A stretch of DNA of 6,059 bases, from assembly GCA_029987315.1 (NCBI GenBank), contig DALTVZ010000006.1:1-6059 (forward strand). Direction: 5' to 3'. The notes beneath the pieces are model-generated. The model made no database searches and was not told the DNA's origin. It worked only from the letters and a program-made list of their open reading frames with translations. The DNA is from Methanocorpusculum sp. (GTDB lineage Archaea; Halobacteriota; Methanomicrobia; Methanomicrobiales; Methanocorpusculaceae). Positions 1 to 5,912 of this stretch are shown piece after piece. The translations under genes and the position numbers were made by a program. Within the stretch, counting starts at the first letter, position 1; each line of letters opens with the position of its first letter.

Positions 1-139
1 CGACGATGTCTTTTACCGACAATTCGTCAAATCCTTTTTTCGCGACAAGATCGATGAACGATAACCGAATAGCGCGTTCCGTCTTCACAAACCGCCGGTC
101 TCTTGTAGTGATCTCTGTCATGAGATTGTCATTTTGCAT
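1..139 (-). CDS. TetR/AcrR-family transcriptional regulator, N-terminal part (cut by window edge)
   Basis: Reading leftwards from the ATG at 139-137, 46 codons stay open to the window edge. The protein begins MQNDNLMTEITTRDRRF and continues with TERAIRLSFIDLVAKKGFD and then LSVKDIV. This is the classic start of a TetR-family DNA-binding domain: helix 1 (T-x-x-AI-x-x-SF-x-x-L), the KGF turn and the start of helix 2 (S/T-V-x-DI). The recognition helix and the ligand-binding C-terminal domain lie outside the window, so the ligand and targets cannot be inferred. Two starts are possible, 139 and 121. Neither has a Shine-Dalgarno site. A TATA-like element centred near 169 would place transcription start at about 142, which favours a leaderless mRNA beginning at the 139 ATG. 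It lies 55 bases downstream of npdG on the same strand; its own promoter suggests separate control. Family call is confident, function is not. Confidence 0.82.
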   Translation of the reverse strand, partial: MQNDNLMTEITTRDRRFVKTERAIRLSFIDLVAKKGFDELSVKDIV

Positions 140-161
140 ATGCAGGGAGGAAAGATCGATG

Positions 162-180
162 CGTTTATATTTTTGAAACG
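162..180. promoter_or_regulatory. Candidate operator: inverted repeat CGTTT-N9-AAACG over the TATA box
   Basis: Positions 162-166 (CGTTT) and 176-180 (AAACG) are perfect inverted arms around the TATA-like element of the TetR-family gene. TetR regulators commonly bind inverted repeats in their own promoter, and a site covering the TATA box would block TBP. The arms are only five bases, so chance is possible in this A/T-rich gap. Confidence 0.35.
164..176 (-). promoter_or_regulatory. TATA-like promoter of the TetR-family gene
   Basis: On the minus strand this reads TTCAAAAATATAAA, an A/T-rich TATA box whose centre is about 28-30 bases from the regulator ATG at 139. With the usual archaeal distance of about 25-27 bases from TATA centre to transcription start, the message would begin nearly at the ATG, fitting a leaderless transcript. 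It sits in the short gap after the npdG stop codon. Inferred from sequence and spacing only. Confidence 0.5.
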
Positions 181-194
181 TTGATTTTTGTTCT

Positions 195-899
195 TTATTT
201 AAAGTAAACACCGACGTCCTTCAACCCATTCCTCATGGCAAGGGTGATGACAAGCGGCGTGATACTCTCGATGGTCGCTGCACATGCAAGCGGACCAGCG
301 TCCAGAGGAACGAGCTTTGATACGCTGGAGACGAGATCCATAACAATCCGTTTAGCATCTTCATCATCTCCGCAGACGCAGACCGAGTAATCAAGGTCTT
401 CATCGAGCTCCATCCATTTGCCTGAAGCCACATTATTGAACGCGGTGATGAGCTTCGAAGAGGCGGGAAGCATCTTCTGGATTGCGAGGGCTGCTGAACC
501 CTCAACCGGATGATCCGGCAGGAAGTATTTTTCTTTTGGAAAGCGAAGCATCGGGTTGATCAGCGAGATCACGATCTTGTCTTCAAAAACCGATTTTCCA
601 ATCGTGTCGATGGTCGACTCGACCTTGTCAAACGGTAGCGAGAGGATGATGATGTCGGAGTCGCACACACTTGCATTTGATCCGCCACTGCAGATACCCC
701 CGATCTCACATTTTCGTTCAGAAAGGGTGCAGGTCACCCCATTCGCCGCAGATTTTGCTTTTTCCGGATCACGAGATCCAAGCGAGACATCGTATTTCCC
801 ACTTATACAGATACGCCGGGCCAGCCCCTCACCGATGTTGCCGGTCCCGCCAATGATTCCAACTTTATATCGGGTCGTGTTTTGTACCATTTCAGTCAT
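195..899 (-). CDS. npdG: F420-dependent NADP reductase (NADPH:F420 oxidoreductase)
   Basis: The 234-residue protein transfers hydride between reduced coenzyme F420 and NADP+ in the cytoplasm, supplying NADPH for biosynthesis in methanogens and, in species growing on secondary alcohols, linking alcohol oxidation to F420. Visible features: an N-terminal Rossmann motif GGTGNIG (about residues 17-23), the GSR after beta-2 (about 41-43) expected to bind the NADP 2'-phosphate, AFNN in the central part, CGDD at about 175, and the family's C-terminal pattern LDAGPL...ES.TPL...NG...G..F. It is slightly longer than typical (about 212-225 residues); the extra length includes a cysteine-rich stretch at about residues 57-79. 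The ATG at 899 is chosen because GGAGA (910-906) lies six bases ahead of it; a TTG at 914 would add five residues but has no ribosome site. It is divergent from the ABC operon and followed by the TetR-family gene. Confidence 0.92.
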   Translation of the reverse strand: MTEMVQNTTRYKVGIIGGTGNIGEGLARRICISGKYDVSLGSRDPEKAKSAANGVTCTLSERKCEIGGICSGGSNASVCDSDIIILSLPFDKVESTIDTIGKSVFEDKIVISLINPMLRFPKEKYFLPDHPVEGSAALAIQKMLPASSKLITAFNNVASGKWMELDEDLDYSVCVCGDDEDAKRIVMDLVSSVSKLVPLDAGPLACAATIESITPLVITLAMRNGLKDVGVYFK

Positions 900-905
900 G
901 ATGTA

Positions 906-910
906 TCTCC
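906..910 (-). promoter_or_regulatory. Ribosome binding site deciding the npdG start
   Basis: The minus strand reads GGAGA followed by six bases and then the ATG at 899. This favours 899 over the upstream TTG at 914, whose codons would run through the site. Confidence 0.65.
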
Positions 911-957
911 ACAAACTTTCACGCCAGAAATTCTGACATGATGTTCATTAGTATCAC

Positions 958-969
958 ATATGTATATTA
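958..969 (-). promoter_or_regulatory. Probable TATA box of npdG
   Basis: The minus strand reads TAATATACATAT. Its centre, near 964, would put transcription start at about 937, giving a leader of roughly 38 bases that carries the GGAGA site. It is the best TATA match between npdG and the divergent operon on this strand. Inferred from composition and spacing. Confidence 0.5.
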
Positions 970-1066
970 GCTTTCCGGCATGAAAGCCGAATGAGAGTTT
1001 TATCAAGAGAGTAAAGGAGCGAAGCCCTGATTTTTCTTGATTTTTTCAGGAGAACGGTTAGAAAAA

Positions 1067-1076
1067 TGCACGTGCA
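1067..1076. repeat. 10-base perfect palindrome TGCACGTGCA, possible operator
   Basis: TGCACGTGCA equals its own reverse complement. It lies about 30 bases upstream of the TATA-like element at 1105-1110 in the divergent intergenic region, where a regulator of the ABC operon could bind. No known archaeal regulator motif is recognised; the role is inferred from position only. Confidence 0.35.
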
Positions 1077-1102
1077 CGCAGAGAGAAAACACGAGTATAG
1101 AA

Positions 1103-1112
1103 AGTATTTATC
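1103..1112 (+). promoter_or_regulatory. Probable TATA box of the surface protein/ABC operon
   Basis: AGTATTTATC follows the purine-rich run GAAA that could act as a BRE. Its centre, about 1107, predicts transcription start near 1134 and a leader of about 25 bases, with AAGGT (1148-1152) serving as a modest ribosome site five bases before the ATG at 1158. Inferred from sequence and spacing. Confidence 0.55.
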
Positions 1113-1157
1113 CCGACGACCCAAAATACTAACAACGAAAATAAGTTAAGGTCTTGT

Positions 1158-2333
1158 ATGAAAAAAAATAATCTTCGACACATAATTCTCGCAGCATGTC
1201 TCGCCTGCGTTTTGATCCTCTCCAGTATAGGAGCGGTAGCAGCAGCACCTCAGTCAACTTTTGTTATAACCGATTTTTCGATGTACCCTGAATCTCTTAT
1301 GCCGGGCGATTCTGGAATCGTTACCGTAACGATCCAAAACACAGGCACAACATTCGTACCTGTCGGTCAAATATTGATCAAAGACTCTGACGGGATCAAA
1401 TCAACGGTAAGCCAATATCAGAACCCTATCGGTGGAGTTGGAGCTGGAGATAAATTCACATTATCTGTTCCGATTACATCAACGGGAAAAACCGGCACAT
1501 TTTATCCTGTGCTTTATGTGGATTTTGACGGGAACTCCGGAAACTATCTGAAATACCCATTTGCAGTCATCGTTGATTACAATAGTGTTGCCGTCTCGAT
1601 CACGAGCCGACCAGATGTATTCGAACCGAACACGACCCAGACGGTCTCCCTTTCGATCGGAAACCTCCGCATGAATGCGATCGAGGGCGTTGAAATCAGT
1701 GCGTCAGGAACAGGAGTCACCTCCAAACAAAACTCGGCCTATCTTGGAACTATTGCTTCGAGCAAAGTGGTAAACGGAACATTGAGTATCACCACCTCCA
1801 AAGAAACAAAGGAGATCAGCATCGATGTGAGATACCGAAACGGAGCAAACTGGCACACGGAAAGTGTGACGATCCCGCTCGAGTCAGGGATCTCGAAAAC
1901 CGGAGCTGAACTCATCATCAACAACATCGAGGTGAAGAAGTCGGGAACCACCTACACGATCACCGGCGACGTGAACAATGCAGGTCTAACTACTGCAAAG
2001 GTTCTCGTGGTCACGACCACAGGAACAAACAAAACAGGGGCCTACCCATCGTATGTAGTAGGATCTCTGGATGAAGACGGTCTTTCCGAGTTTGAAGTCA
2101 CCTTCAAAGAACCAGCAGGCGAAAATGTAACCTTGGTCTTTACCTACAAGGATGCAAACGGGAACGTCTATACACAAACAGAAGAGGTTTCAGTTACATC
2201 CGGGATCACCGAGACCAAGACGAGCGATGGGGCGAGCCCAGTCGCTACCGTCCTGATCGTCATCGTGATACTTGTCATTCTTGCCGGTGGTTTTGTTGCC
2301 TGGAAGAAAGGAAAATTATTCGCACGGAAGTAA
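1158..2333 (+). CDS. Secreted, membrane-anchored S-layer/CARDB-like protein (COG1361 type), ABC-system partner
   Basis: The 391-residue protein has a signal peptide (about residues 1-30: basic start KKNNLRH, hydrophobic core, alanine-rich cleavage region), a long beta-rich extracellular region and one C-terminal transmembrane helix (about 361-381) followed by the basic tail WKKGKLFARK. It should therefore sit outside the cell with its C-terminus in the cytoplasm. The outer region appears to hold three Ig-like CARDB/NEW3-type units beginning near residues 35 (FVITDFSMYPESLMPGDS), 146 (VSITSRPDVFEPN) and 250 (ELIINNIEVKKSG). Each starts with a strand that is followed by a proline/glycine turn and an N-x-G or N-G-type loop. 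It lies first in an operon with a MacB-like ATPase and permease; such COG1361-ABC trios are common in methanogens. By position it replaces MacA of bacterial systems, but it shows no MacA-like coiled coil. Substrate unknown; the family call rests on architecture rather than a specific motif. Confidence 0.75.
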   Translation: MKKNNLRHIILAACLACVLILSSIGAVAAAPQSTFVITDFSMYPESLMPGDSGIVTVTIQNTGTTFVPVGQILIKDSDGIKSTVSQYQNPIGGVGAGDKFTLSVPITSTGKTGTFYPVLYVDFDGNSGNYLKYPFAVIVDYNSVAVSITSRPDVFEPNTTQTVSLSIGNLRMNAIEGVEISASGTGVTSKQNSAYLGTIASSKVVNGTLSITTSKETKEISIDVRYRNGANWHTESVTIPLESGISKTGAELIINNIEVKKSGTTYTITGDVNNAGLTTAKVLVVTTTGTNKTGAYPSYVVGSLDEDGLSEFEVTFKEPAGENVTLVFTYKDANGNVYTQTEEVSVTSGITETKTSDGASPVATVLIVIVILVILAGGFVAWKKGKLFARK

Positions 2334-2336
2334 GCA

Positions 2337-3017
2337 ATGAACTCGATCCCTGTGGTCGAACTGCATGACGTCTCGAAGATCTATCCAATGCCCGCGGGCG
2401 ACGTCCATGCATTAAACCATGTAGATTTCTCCATTCAGAAAGGAGAATTTGTGGCCATCATGGGACCGTCAGGTTCGGGAAAGTCCACACTGATGAATAT
2501 GATTGGATGTCTGGACGTGCCGACCTCCGGTGAGATAAAGATAAACGGAAAATCAACGTCAGAGATGACGGATGATGAGTTGACCCTGCATAGAAGAGAG
2601 ACGATCGGATTCATTTTCCAGAAATATAACCTGATCAGTCTCTTGACTGCATATGAAAACGTAGAGTATCCGCTGATCTTAAAACACGGACACAAAGACA
2701 CGACAACACGAACAGCAGATCTTCTCAAAATGGTCGGACTGAACGAAGGCCAGATGCAGCATACGCCGTATGAACTCTCCGGGGGCCAGCAGCAGAGGGT
2801 CTCGATCGCCCGTGCTCTTGCAAACGATCCGACATTTCTTTTGTGTGATGAACCGACAGGAAATCTCGATTCAAAGATGGGAGCTCAGATCATGGGTATC
2901 CTCAAAGAACTGCATTCCAAGGGAAGGACGGTCGTCATGGTCACCCATGATCCAAAGACGGCCGAGTACGCCGAACGTATCGTGATCATCAGGGATGGTG
3001 AGATCGTCAATGAGTAA
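2337..3017 (+). CDS. ABC transporter ATP-binding protein, MacB/LolD family
   Basis: This 226-residue cytoplasmic ATPase powers the adjacent permease. All nucleotide-binding motifs are intact: Walker [10 protein letters not shown] (43-51), Q-loop Gln95 in FIFQKYNLI, signature LSGGQQQR (147-154), Walker B LLCDEP with Asp171 and Glu172, D-loop NLDS (176-179) and switch His204 in VTHD. The FQ.YNL and DEPTGNLDS wording is typical of the MacB/LolD/FtsE branch, whose members drive mechanotransmission or export rather than import. Length is the normal 220-230 residues. The ATG at 2337 comes three bases after the surface-protein stop codon, and the gene end overlaps the permease start by eight bases, so the three are surely co-transcribed and probably translationally coupled. 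The transported or extracted substrate is not evident. Confidence 0.95.
   Translation: MNSIPVVELHDVSKIYPMPAGDVHALNHVDFSIQKGEFVAIMGPSGSGKSTLMNMIGCLDVPTSGEIKINGKSTSEMTDDELTLHRRETIGFIFQKYNLISLLTAYENVEYPLILKHGHKDTTTRTADLLKMVGLNEGQMQHTPYELSGGQQQRVSIARALANDPTFLLCDEPTGNLDSKMGAQIMGILKELHSKGRTVVMVTHDPKTAEYAERIVIIRDGEIVNE
2997..3001 (+). promoter_or_regulatory. Ribosome binding site deciding the permease start
   Basis: GGTGA, part of the GGAGGTGA core, lies eight bases before the ATG at 3010 and inside the end of the ATPase gene. The in-frame ATG at 2995 would lie before this site and lacks its own, so 3010 is preferred. Confidence 0.6.
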
Positions 3018-4251
3018 AGAAAAAACGACCCTCTGGCAGAAGATTTACTCGCCCATGATCCTCGCACTTGCAGTCAGAAACCTGAAACTGAATAAATTTA
3101 GGACCATTCTTTCGATGATCGGTATCGTGATCGGCGTTTTTGCCATCTGCGGGATGGGAATGATCAGCGCAGGATTCACCGTTGAGATGAACTCGATGAT
3201 CTCCGACACAGCAGATACGCTGACGATCACGCCGATCGGTGAAAAAGTCATCGACGGAACGACAACAACGGGCTTTTCAACGAAAGATCTCAGAGACATC
3301 GAGTCTGCGGTACGATCAGTGACCAAAGATTATGATTTCATCCCGATGTACTCCTCTATGAAGTACATATATATCGGTAAAGAAACAACGGCGGCCACCA
3401 TATCTGGCATGGCCTCAAGTGATATCGATACCGTCGCAAATATCATCCAAGGCACTCTCCCACGGGGGTCGACCAATGTTGTCGTTGGTGAGAAATTTGC
3501 CAAGGACAACGATCTTCGGATCGGTAGCCGAATCGTCATGCTCGATAAGGCCGGAAAGGAGGTAACCTGCAGAGTCGTTGGTATCATGGAAAATACCGGA
3601 ATGGTATCGCTAGGTTTCTCCACAGATAACGCAGTTGTCGGATCGGTAGAGTGGTACACCGGACTTGTTGGAGATAACCACGGTCTGTATAACAAACTGA
3701 TCGTTCGGGCATATTATCCGGCAGAGTTGACCCCGATCGATGCAGCGATCGAAAAGAGGATGAACGGCAAGGAGGACAAAGACTCCGATAACACGGTCTC
3801 TATTCTGAACTCATATGAGATCATGGGGACCTTCGATGATATCATGGCCATGTCAAGTATCTTCACGACCATCATTAGTGGGATCTCCCTTCTGGTCGCA
3901 GCAGTTGCCATAACCAACGTGATGCTGATGAGTGTGAAGGAGCGAACAAGGGAGGTAGGTATTCTTCGAAGTATTGGAACCTACCGAAGTCAGATCCTGC
4001 AGATGTTCCTGTATGAAGCAGGACTCATCGGCCTGATCGGTGCGATCATAGGAACCCTGCTCGCATTGATCGCAGCCCCCATCATGCTGATGGCAATGAT
4101 CGGAACGTTGGATGCGATGCTCTCACCAACTGTACTCATTTATGTTCCAGTCGGCATTCTGATCGGTCTTATTGTTTGTCTGCTGTCGGGTCTCTATCCG
4201 GCATGGAGTGCAGCAAATCTCAACCCAGTCGAAGCAATGTCGACCGACTGA
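3010..4251 (+). CDS. ABC transporter permease, MacB/FtsX type
   Basis: The 413-residue protein has the MacB plan: a short cytoplasmic start with an amphipathic stretch (LALAVRNLKLNKFRTILS, about 18-35), TM1 (about 33-55), a large outer MacB_PCD-like domain (about 56-280), then three helices (TM2 about 281-306, TM3 about 335-363, TM4 about 376-397). After TM2 comes SVKERTREVGILRSIGT (308-324), the hallmark FtsX-domain coupling motif that contacts the ATPase, and the tail ends YPAWSAANLNPVEAM (396-410), also typical. Two copies with two ATPases would form the transporter; the outer domain could meet the COG1361-like protein encoded first in the operon. Start 3010 overlaps the ATPase stop by eight bases and has GGTGA ahead; the ATG at 2995 would add five residues. 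It has no frameshift and is of normal length. Export or extrusion is inferred from the family; substrate unknown. Confidence 0.93.
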   Translation: MSKEKTTLWQKIYSPMILALAVRNLKLNKFRTILSMIGIVIGVFAICGMGMISAGFTVEMNSMISDTADTLTITPIGEKVIDGTTTTGFSTKDLRDIESAVRSVTKDYDFIPMYSSMKYIYIGKETTAATISGMASSDIDTVANIIQGTLPRGSTNVVVGEKFAKDNDLRIGSRIVMLDKAGKEVTCRVVGIMENTGMVSLGFSTDNAVVGSVEWYTGLVGDNHGLYNKLIVRAYYPAELTPIDAAIEKRMNGKEDKDSDNTVSILNSYEIMGTFDDIMAMSSIFTTIISGISLLVAAVAITNVMLMSVKERTREVGILRSIGTYRSQILQMFLYEAGLIGLIGAIIGTLLALIAAPIMLMAMIGTLDAMLSPTVLIYVPVGILIGLIVCLLSGLYPAWSAANLNPVEAMSTD

Positions 4252-4254
4252 TCC

Positions 4255-4264
4255 TTCTTTTTTT
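4255..4264 (+). terminator. T-rich terminator of the ABC operon
   Basis: TTCTTTTTTT, with seven consecutive T, begins four bases after the permease stop codon. Archaeal RNA polymerase can terminate at T-runs without a stable hairpin. A weak hairpin follows (TGCGG at 4271-4275 pairing with CCGCA at 4288-4292) but comes after the T-run. Confidence 0.55.
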
Positions 4265-4294
4265 AACTTATGCGGTTTTCAAACCTGCCGCAAC

Positions 4295-4309
4295 AAAAAA
4301 GTGATCACT
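4295..4309 (-). terminator. Probable terminator of the def-fmt operon
   Basis: After the fmt stop the minus strand reads a 10-base palindrome AGTGATCACT (4309-4300) running into five further T (4299-4295), a T6 run in all. The fmt stop codon itself sits in a small CTGA-GAAA-TCAG hairpin (4319-4308). This is a modest terminator signal placed back to back with that of the convergent ABC operon. Confidence 0.45.
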
Positions 4310-4315
4310 GATTTC

Positions 4316-5245
4316 TCAGAGTTGGTCGCCGACTTTGAGATAATGACCGTTCACGATCTCAAAGCCCGGCATCTCACGTTTTCCTTCGGGTTTTGCAGAA
4401 AGAATACACACGGCGCCTTCACCCGTCATCACAACAGGCCCCTTCTTCTTGATCACATCAACAATCTGACCAGGATCTCCGACGTACTCGCCAAATATTT
4501 TCTCACTTCTGTAGATCTTCAGAAGTTTGCCGTCGGGAAGCCGGGTGTTTGCCCCGGGAATCGGAGAAAGCCCGCGGATCTGGTTATGGACCTTCGCCGC
4601 AGAAAGAGACCAGTCGATCACACACTCATCCTTTGAAATACTGGGAGCAAAGGTCACCAAAGAATCATCCTGCGGGATCCTCGTGACCTGGCCGGACTCC
4701 ACCAGTCCAAGTGCCTCGACCAAAGCCTCGGCTCCAAGATCAGCCAGAAGATCGTGAACTTCACCAAATATCTGATCTTCATCAAGCGGGATCGACTTTG
4801 AGAGGATCACATCCCCAGCATCGAGACGGGAGGTCACATAGATGATCGAGACCCCTGCCTCACTGTCCCCGTTCAGGACAGAATACTGCATGGGGGCAGC
4901 GCCTCGGTACTTTGGAAGAAGCGAGCCGTGCAGATTTATCGTATTGTGTTTCGGGAGATCGATGATCGAATCGGGTATCATCATCCCAAATGCCACCACA
5001 ACGCAGATGTCCGGGAAAAGAGCCTTCAACTGCTCGAACAGTTCAGGGTCCTTCATGTTTTCCGGCTGAAAAACCGGGATCCCATGTTCAAGACCGAACG
5101 CCTTCACCGGCGAGAACTCGATCTTGTTTCCCCTGCGGTTTGGTTTGTCAGCACGCGTGAGGATACCCACGATCTCGTGCTTTGCAGAAATCGCACGAAG
5201 AGAGGGAAGGGCATACTCAGGCGTCCCCATGAAAAGGACTCGCAT
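4316..5245 (-). CDS. fmt: Methionyl-tRNA formyltransferase
   Basis: This 309-residue cytoplasmic enzyme transfers a formyl group, in bacteria from 10-formyl-tetrahydrofolate, to Met-tRNA of the initiator. The N-terminal formyltransferase Rossmann domain (about 1-190) keeps the catalytic residues Asn104, His106 (in INLHGSLLPKYRGAAP) and Asp142 (in RLDAGDV), equivalent to Asn108, His110 and Asp146 of E. coli. In the loop ADKPNRRGNKI, Arg38 aligns with E. coli Arg42, known to help recognise the tRNA acceptor end. A C-terminal domain (about 205-309; SISKDECVIDWSLSA, RGLSPIPGANT) of the tRNA-binding type is present, so this is not a sugar-nucleotide formyltransferase. Length matches bacterial Fmt (about 310-315). 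Its start follows the def stop by one base, with GGAGG six bases ahead. Fmt is not expected in archaea, which initiate with unformylated Met; acquisition from bacteria together with def is the likely explanation. Confidence 0.95.
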   Translation of the reverse strand: MRVLFMGTPEYALPSLRAISAKHEIVGILTRADKPNRRGNKIEFSPVKAFGLEHGIPVFQPENMKDPELFEQLKALFPDICVVVAFGMMIPDSIIDLPKHNTINLHGSLLPKYRGAAPMQYSVLNGDSEAGVSIIYVTSRLDAGDVILSKSIPLDEDQIFGEVHDLLADLGAEALVEALGLVESGQVTRIPQDDSLVTFAPSISKDECVIDWSLSAAKVHNQIRGLSPIPGANTRLPDGKLLKIYRSEKIFGEYVGDPGQIVDVIKKKGPVVMTGEGAVCILSAKPEGKREMPGFEIVNGHYLKVGDQL

Positions 5246-5246
5246 G

Positions 5247-5735
5247 TTATGCCTCCTTGCTGCTTAGATCCTCGAGCTGTTTTCCGACCATTCTTTTGGC
5301 GATCGGGGAGATCCTGTCTACAAAAAGAATCCCTTCGAGATGGTCATACTCATGCTGAAAAACACGAGCCGGATAATCTTTTAGCTCCTCTTCGATCAGT
5401 TCACCCGCTTCATTTGTGTATCTGACCGTGATCCTTCGAGGACGGCGGACTTTTTTATGGATGCCGGGGACGGAAAGGCAACCCTCCTCCATCTCGGCTA
5501 AAGCATTCCCTGTTTTCAGGATCTCCGGGTTGATGACCTTACGAACTTTTTCGCCCGCGTTCATCACAAAAAATCGTTTTCCGATCCCTACCTGCGGTGC
5601 CGCAAGACCAACGCCGCTATGTTCTTTTAGCATAGGGATCATCTCATCAAGAGTTGCTAAAAGTTCTGGAGTTATACTATCGACGGGGTCTGCAGGTTTG
5701 GACAATACCGCTTTTCCGTATATCTGAATGATCAT
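5247..5735 (-). CDS. def: Peptide deformylase, type I
   Basis: The 162-residue metalloenzyme removes the formyl group from the N-terminal methionine of new proteins in the cytoplasm. All three deformylase motifs are intact: motif 1 GVGLAAPQVG (41-50), motif 2 EGCLSVPG with metal ligand Cys86, and motif 3 QHEYDHLEG with ligands His128 and His132 and catalytic Glu129, matching Cys90, His132, His136 and Glu133 of E. coli. The wording EGCLSVPG and FVDRIS points to the bacterial type I class, and the length is close to the usual 165-170. It starts at 5735, the only ATG after an in-frame stop upstream; no clear ribosome site is seen. It is followed after one base by fmt, the classical bacterial pairing. 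Nothing in the reading frame suggests decay. Presence in an archaeon is unusual and suggests horizontal transfer of the pair. Confidence 0.95.
   Translation of the reverse strand: MIIQIYGKAVLSKPADPVDSITPELLATLDEMIPMLKEHSGVGLAAPQVGIGKRFFVMNAGEKVRKVINPEILKTGNALAEMEEGCLSVPGIHKKVRRPRRITVRYTNEAGELIEEELKDYPARVFQHEYDHLEGILFVDRISPIAKRMVGKQLEDLSSKEA
5252..5258 (-). promoter_or_regulatory. Strong ribosome binding site of fmt inside the end of def
   Basis: The minus strand reads AAGGAGG, six bases ahead of the fmt ATG at 5245. It lies within the last codons of def, before the def stop at 5249-5247, so fmt can be translated efficiently from the shared message and ribosomes finishing def can reinitiate. 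Confidence 0.75.
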
Positions 5736-5776
5736 TATTACGAGTAGTATTGGATTTTTTCATTGATGAAGATGAC

Positions 5777-5789
5777 TGATAAAGTATCC
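5777..5789 (-). promoter_or_regulatory. Possible promoter of the def-fmt operon
   Basis: The minus strand reads GATACTTTATC, a TATA-like element whose centre, about 5782, would give transcription start near 5755 and a leader of about 20 bases before the def ATG. It is itself an inverted repeat (GATA-3-TATC). The match to a TATA box is only moderate. Confidence 0.35.
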
Positions 5790-5874
5790 TTTAGAGTAAA
5801 GGTACTCCGTAAAAAAGACTGGTCACGTTATGATGCATATCTGCAAGACACACAGATATTACAAACAATAAATA

Positions 5875-5906
5875 GAAAAATGATGATTTGGACGGTTAAG
5901 TCCAAA
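5875..5906 (-). terminator. Hairpin plus T-run terminator after the CxxC-x17-CxxC gene
   Basis: On the minus strand TTTGGAC (5906-5900) and GTCCAAA (5893-5887) form a perfect seven-base stem with a six-base loop, followed six bases later by five T (5880-5876). The element begins seven bases beyond the stop codon at 5913, as expected for an end-of-gene terminator, and separates this gene from def on the same strand. Confidence 0.6.
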
Positions 5907-5912
5907 CAGTAT

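Noticed and set aside
900..914. TTG start that would extend npdG by five residues
   Set aside because: The extension would run through the GGAGA site that serves the ATG at 899, and no ribosome site precedes the TTG.
556..936. 126-codon plus-strand open frame opposite npdG
   Set aside because: It is a shadow of npdG, whose motifs and ribosome site are clear; the antisense product is proline/serine-rich without family features.
1026..1050. CCTGA/TCAGG inverted repeat in the divergent intergenic region
   Set aside because: Only five paired bases around a T-rich 15-base centre, not followed by a useful T-run in either direction; too weak for a terminator or riboswitch.
1066..1149. Short plus-strand frame of 27 codons (MHVHAERKHEY...)
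   Set aside because: It overlaps the palindrome, TATA box and predicted transcription start of the ABC operon and has no ribosome site or recognisable sequence.
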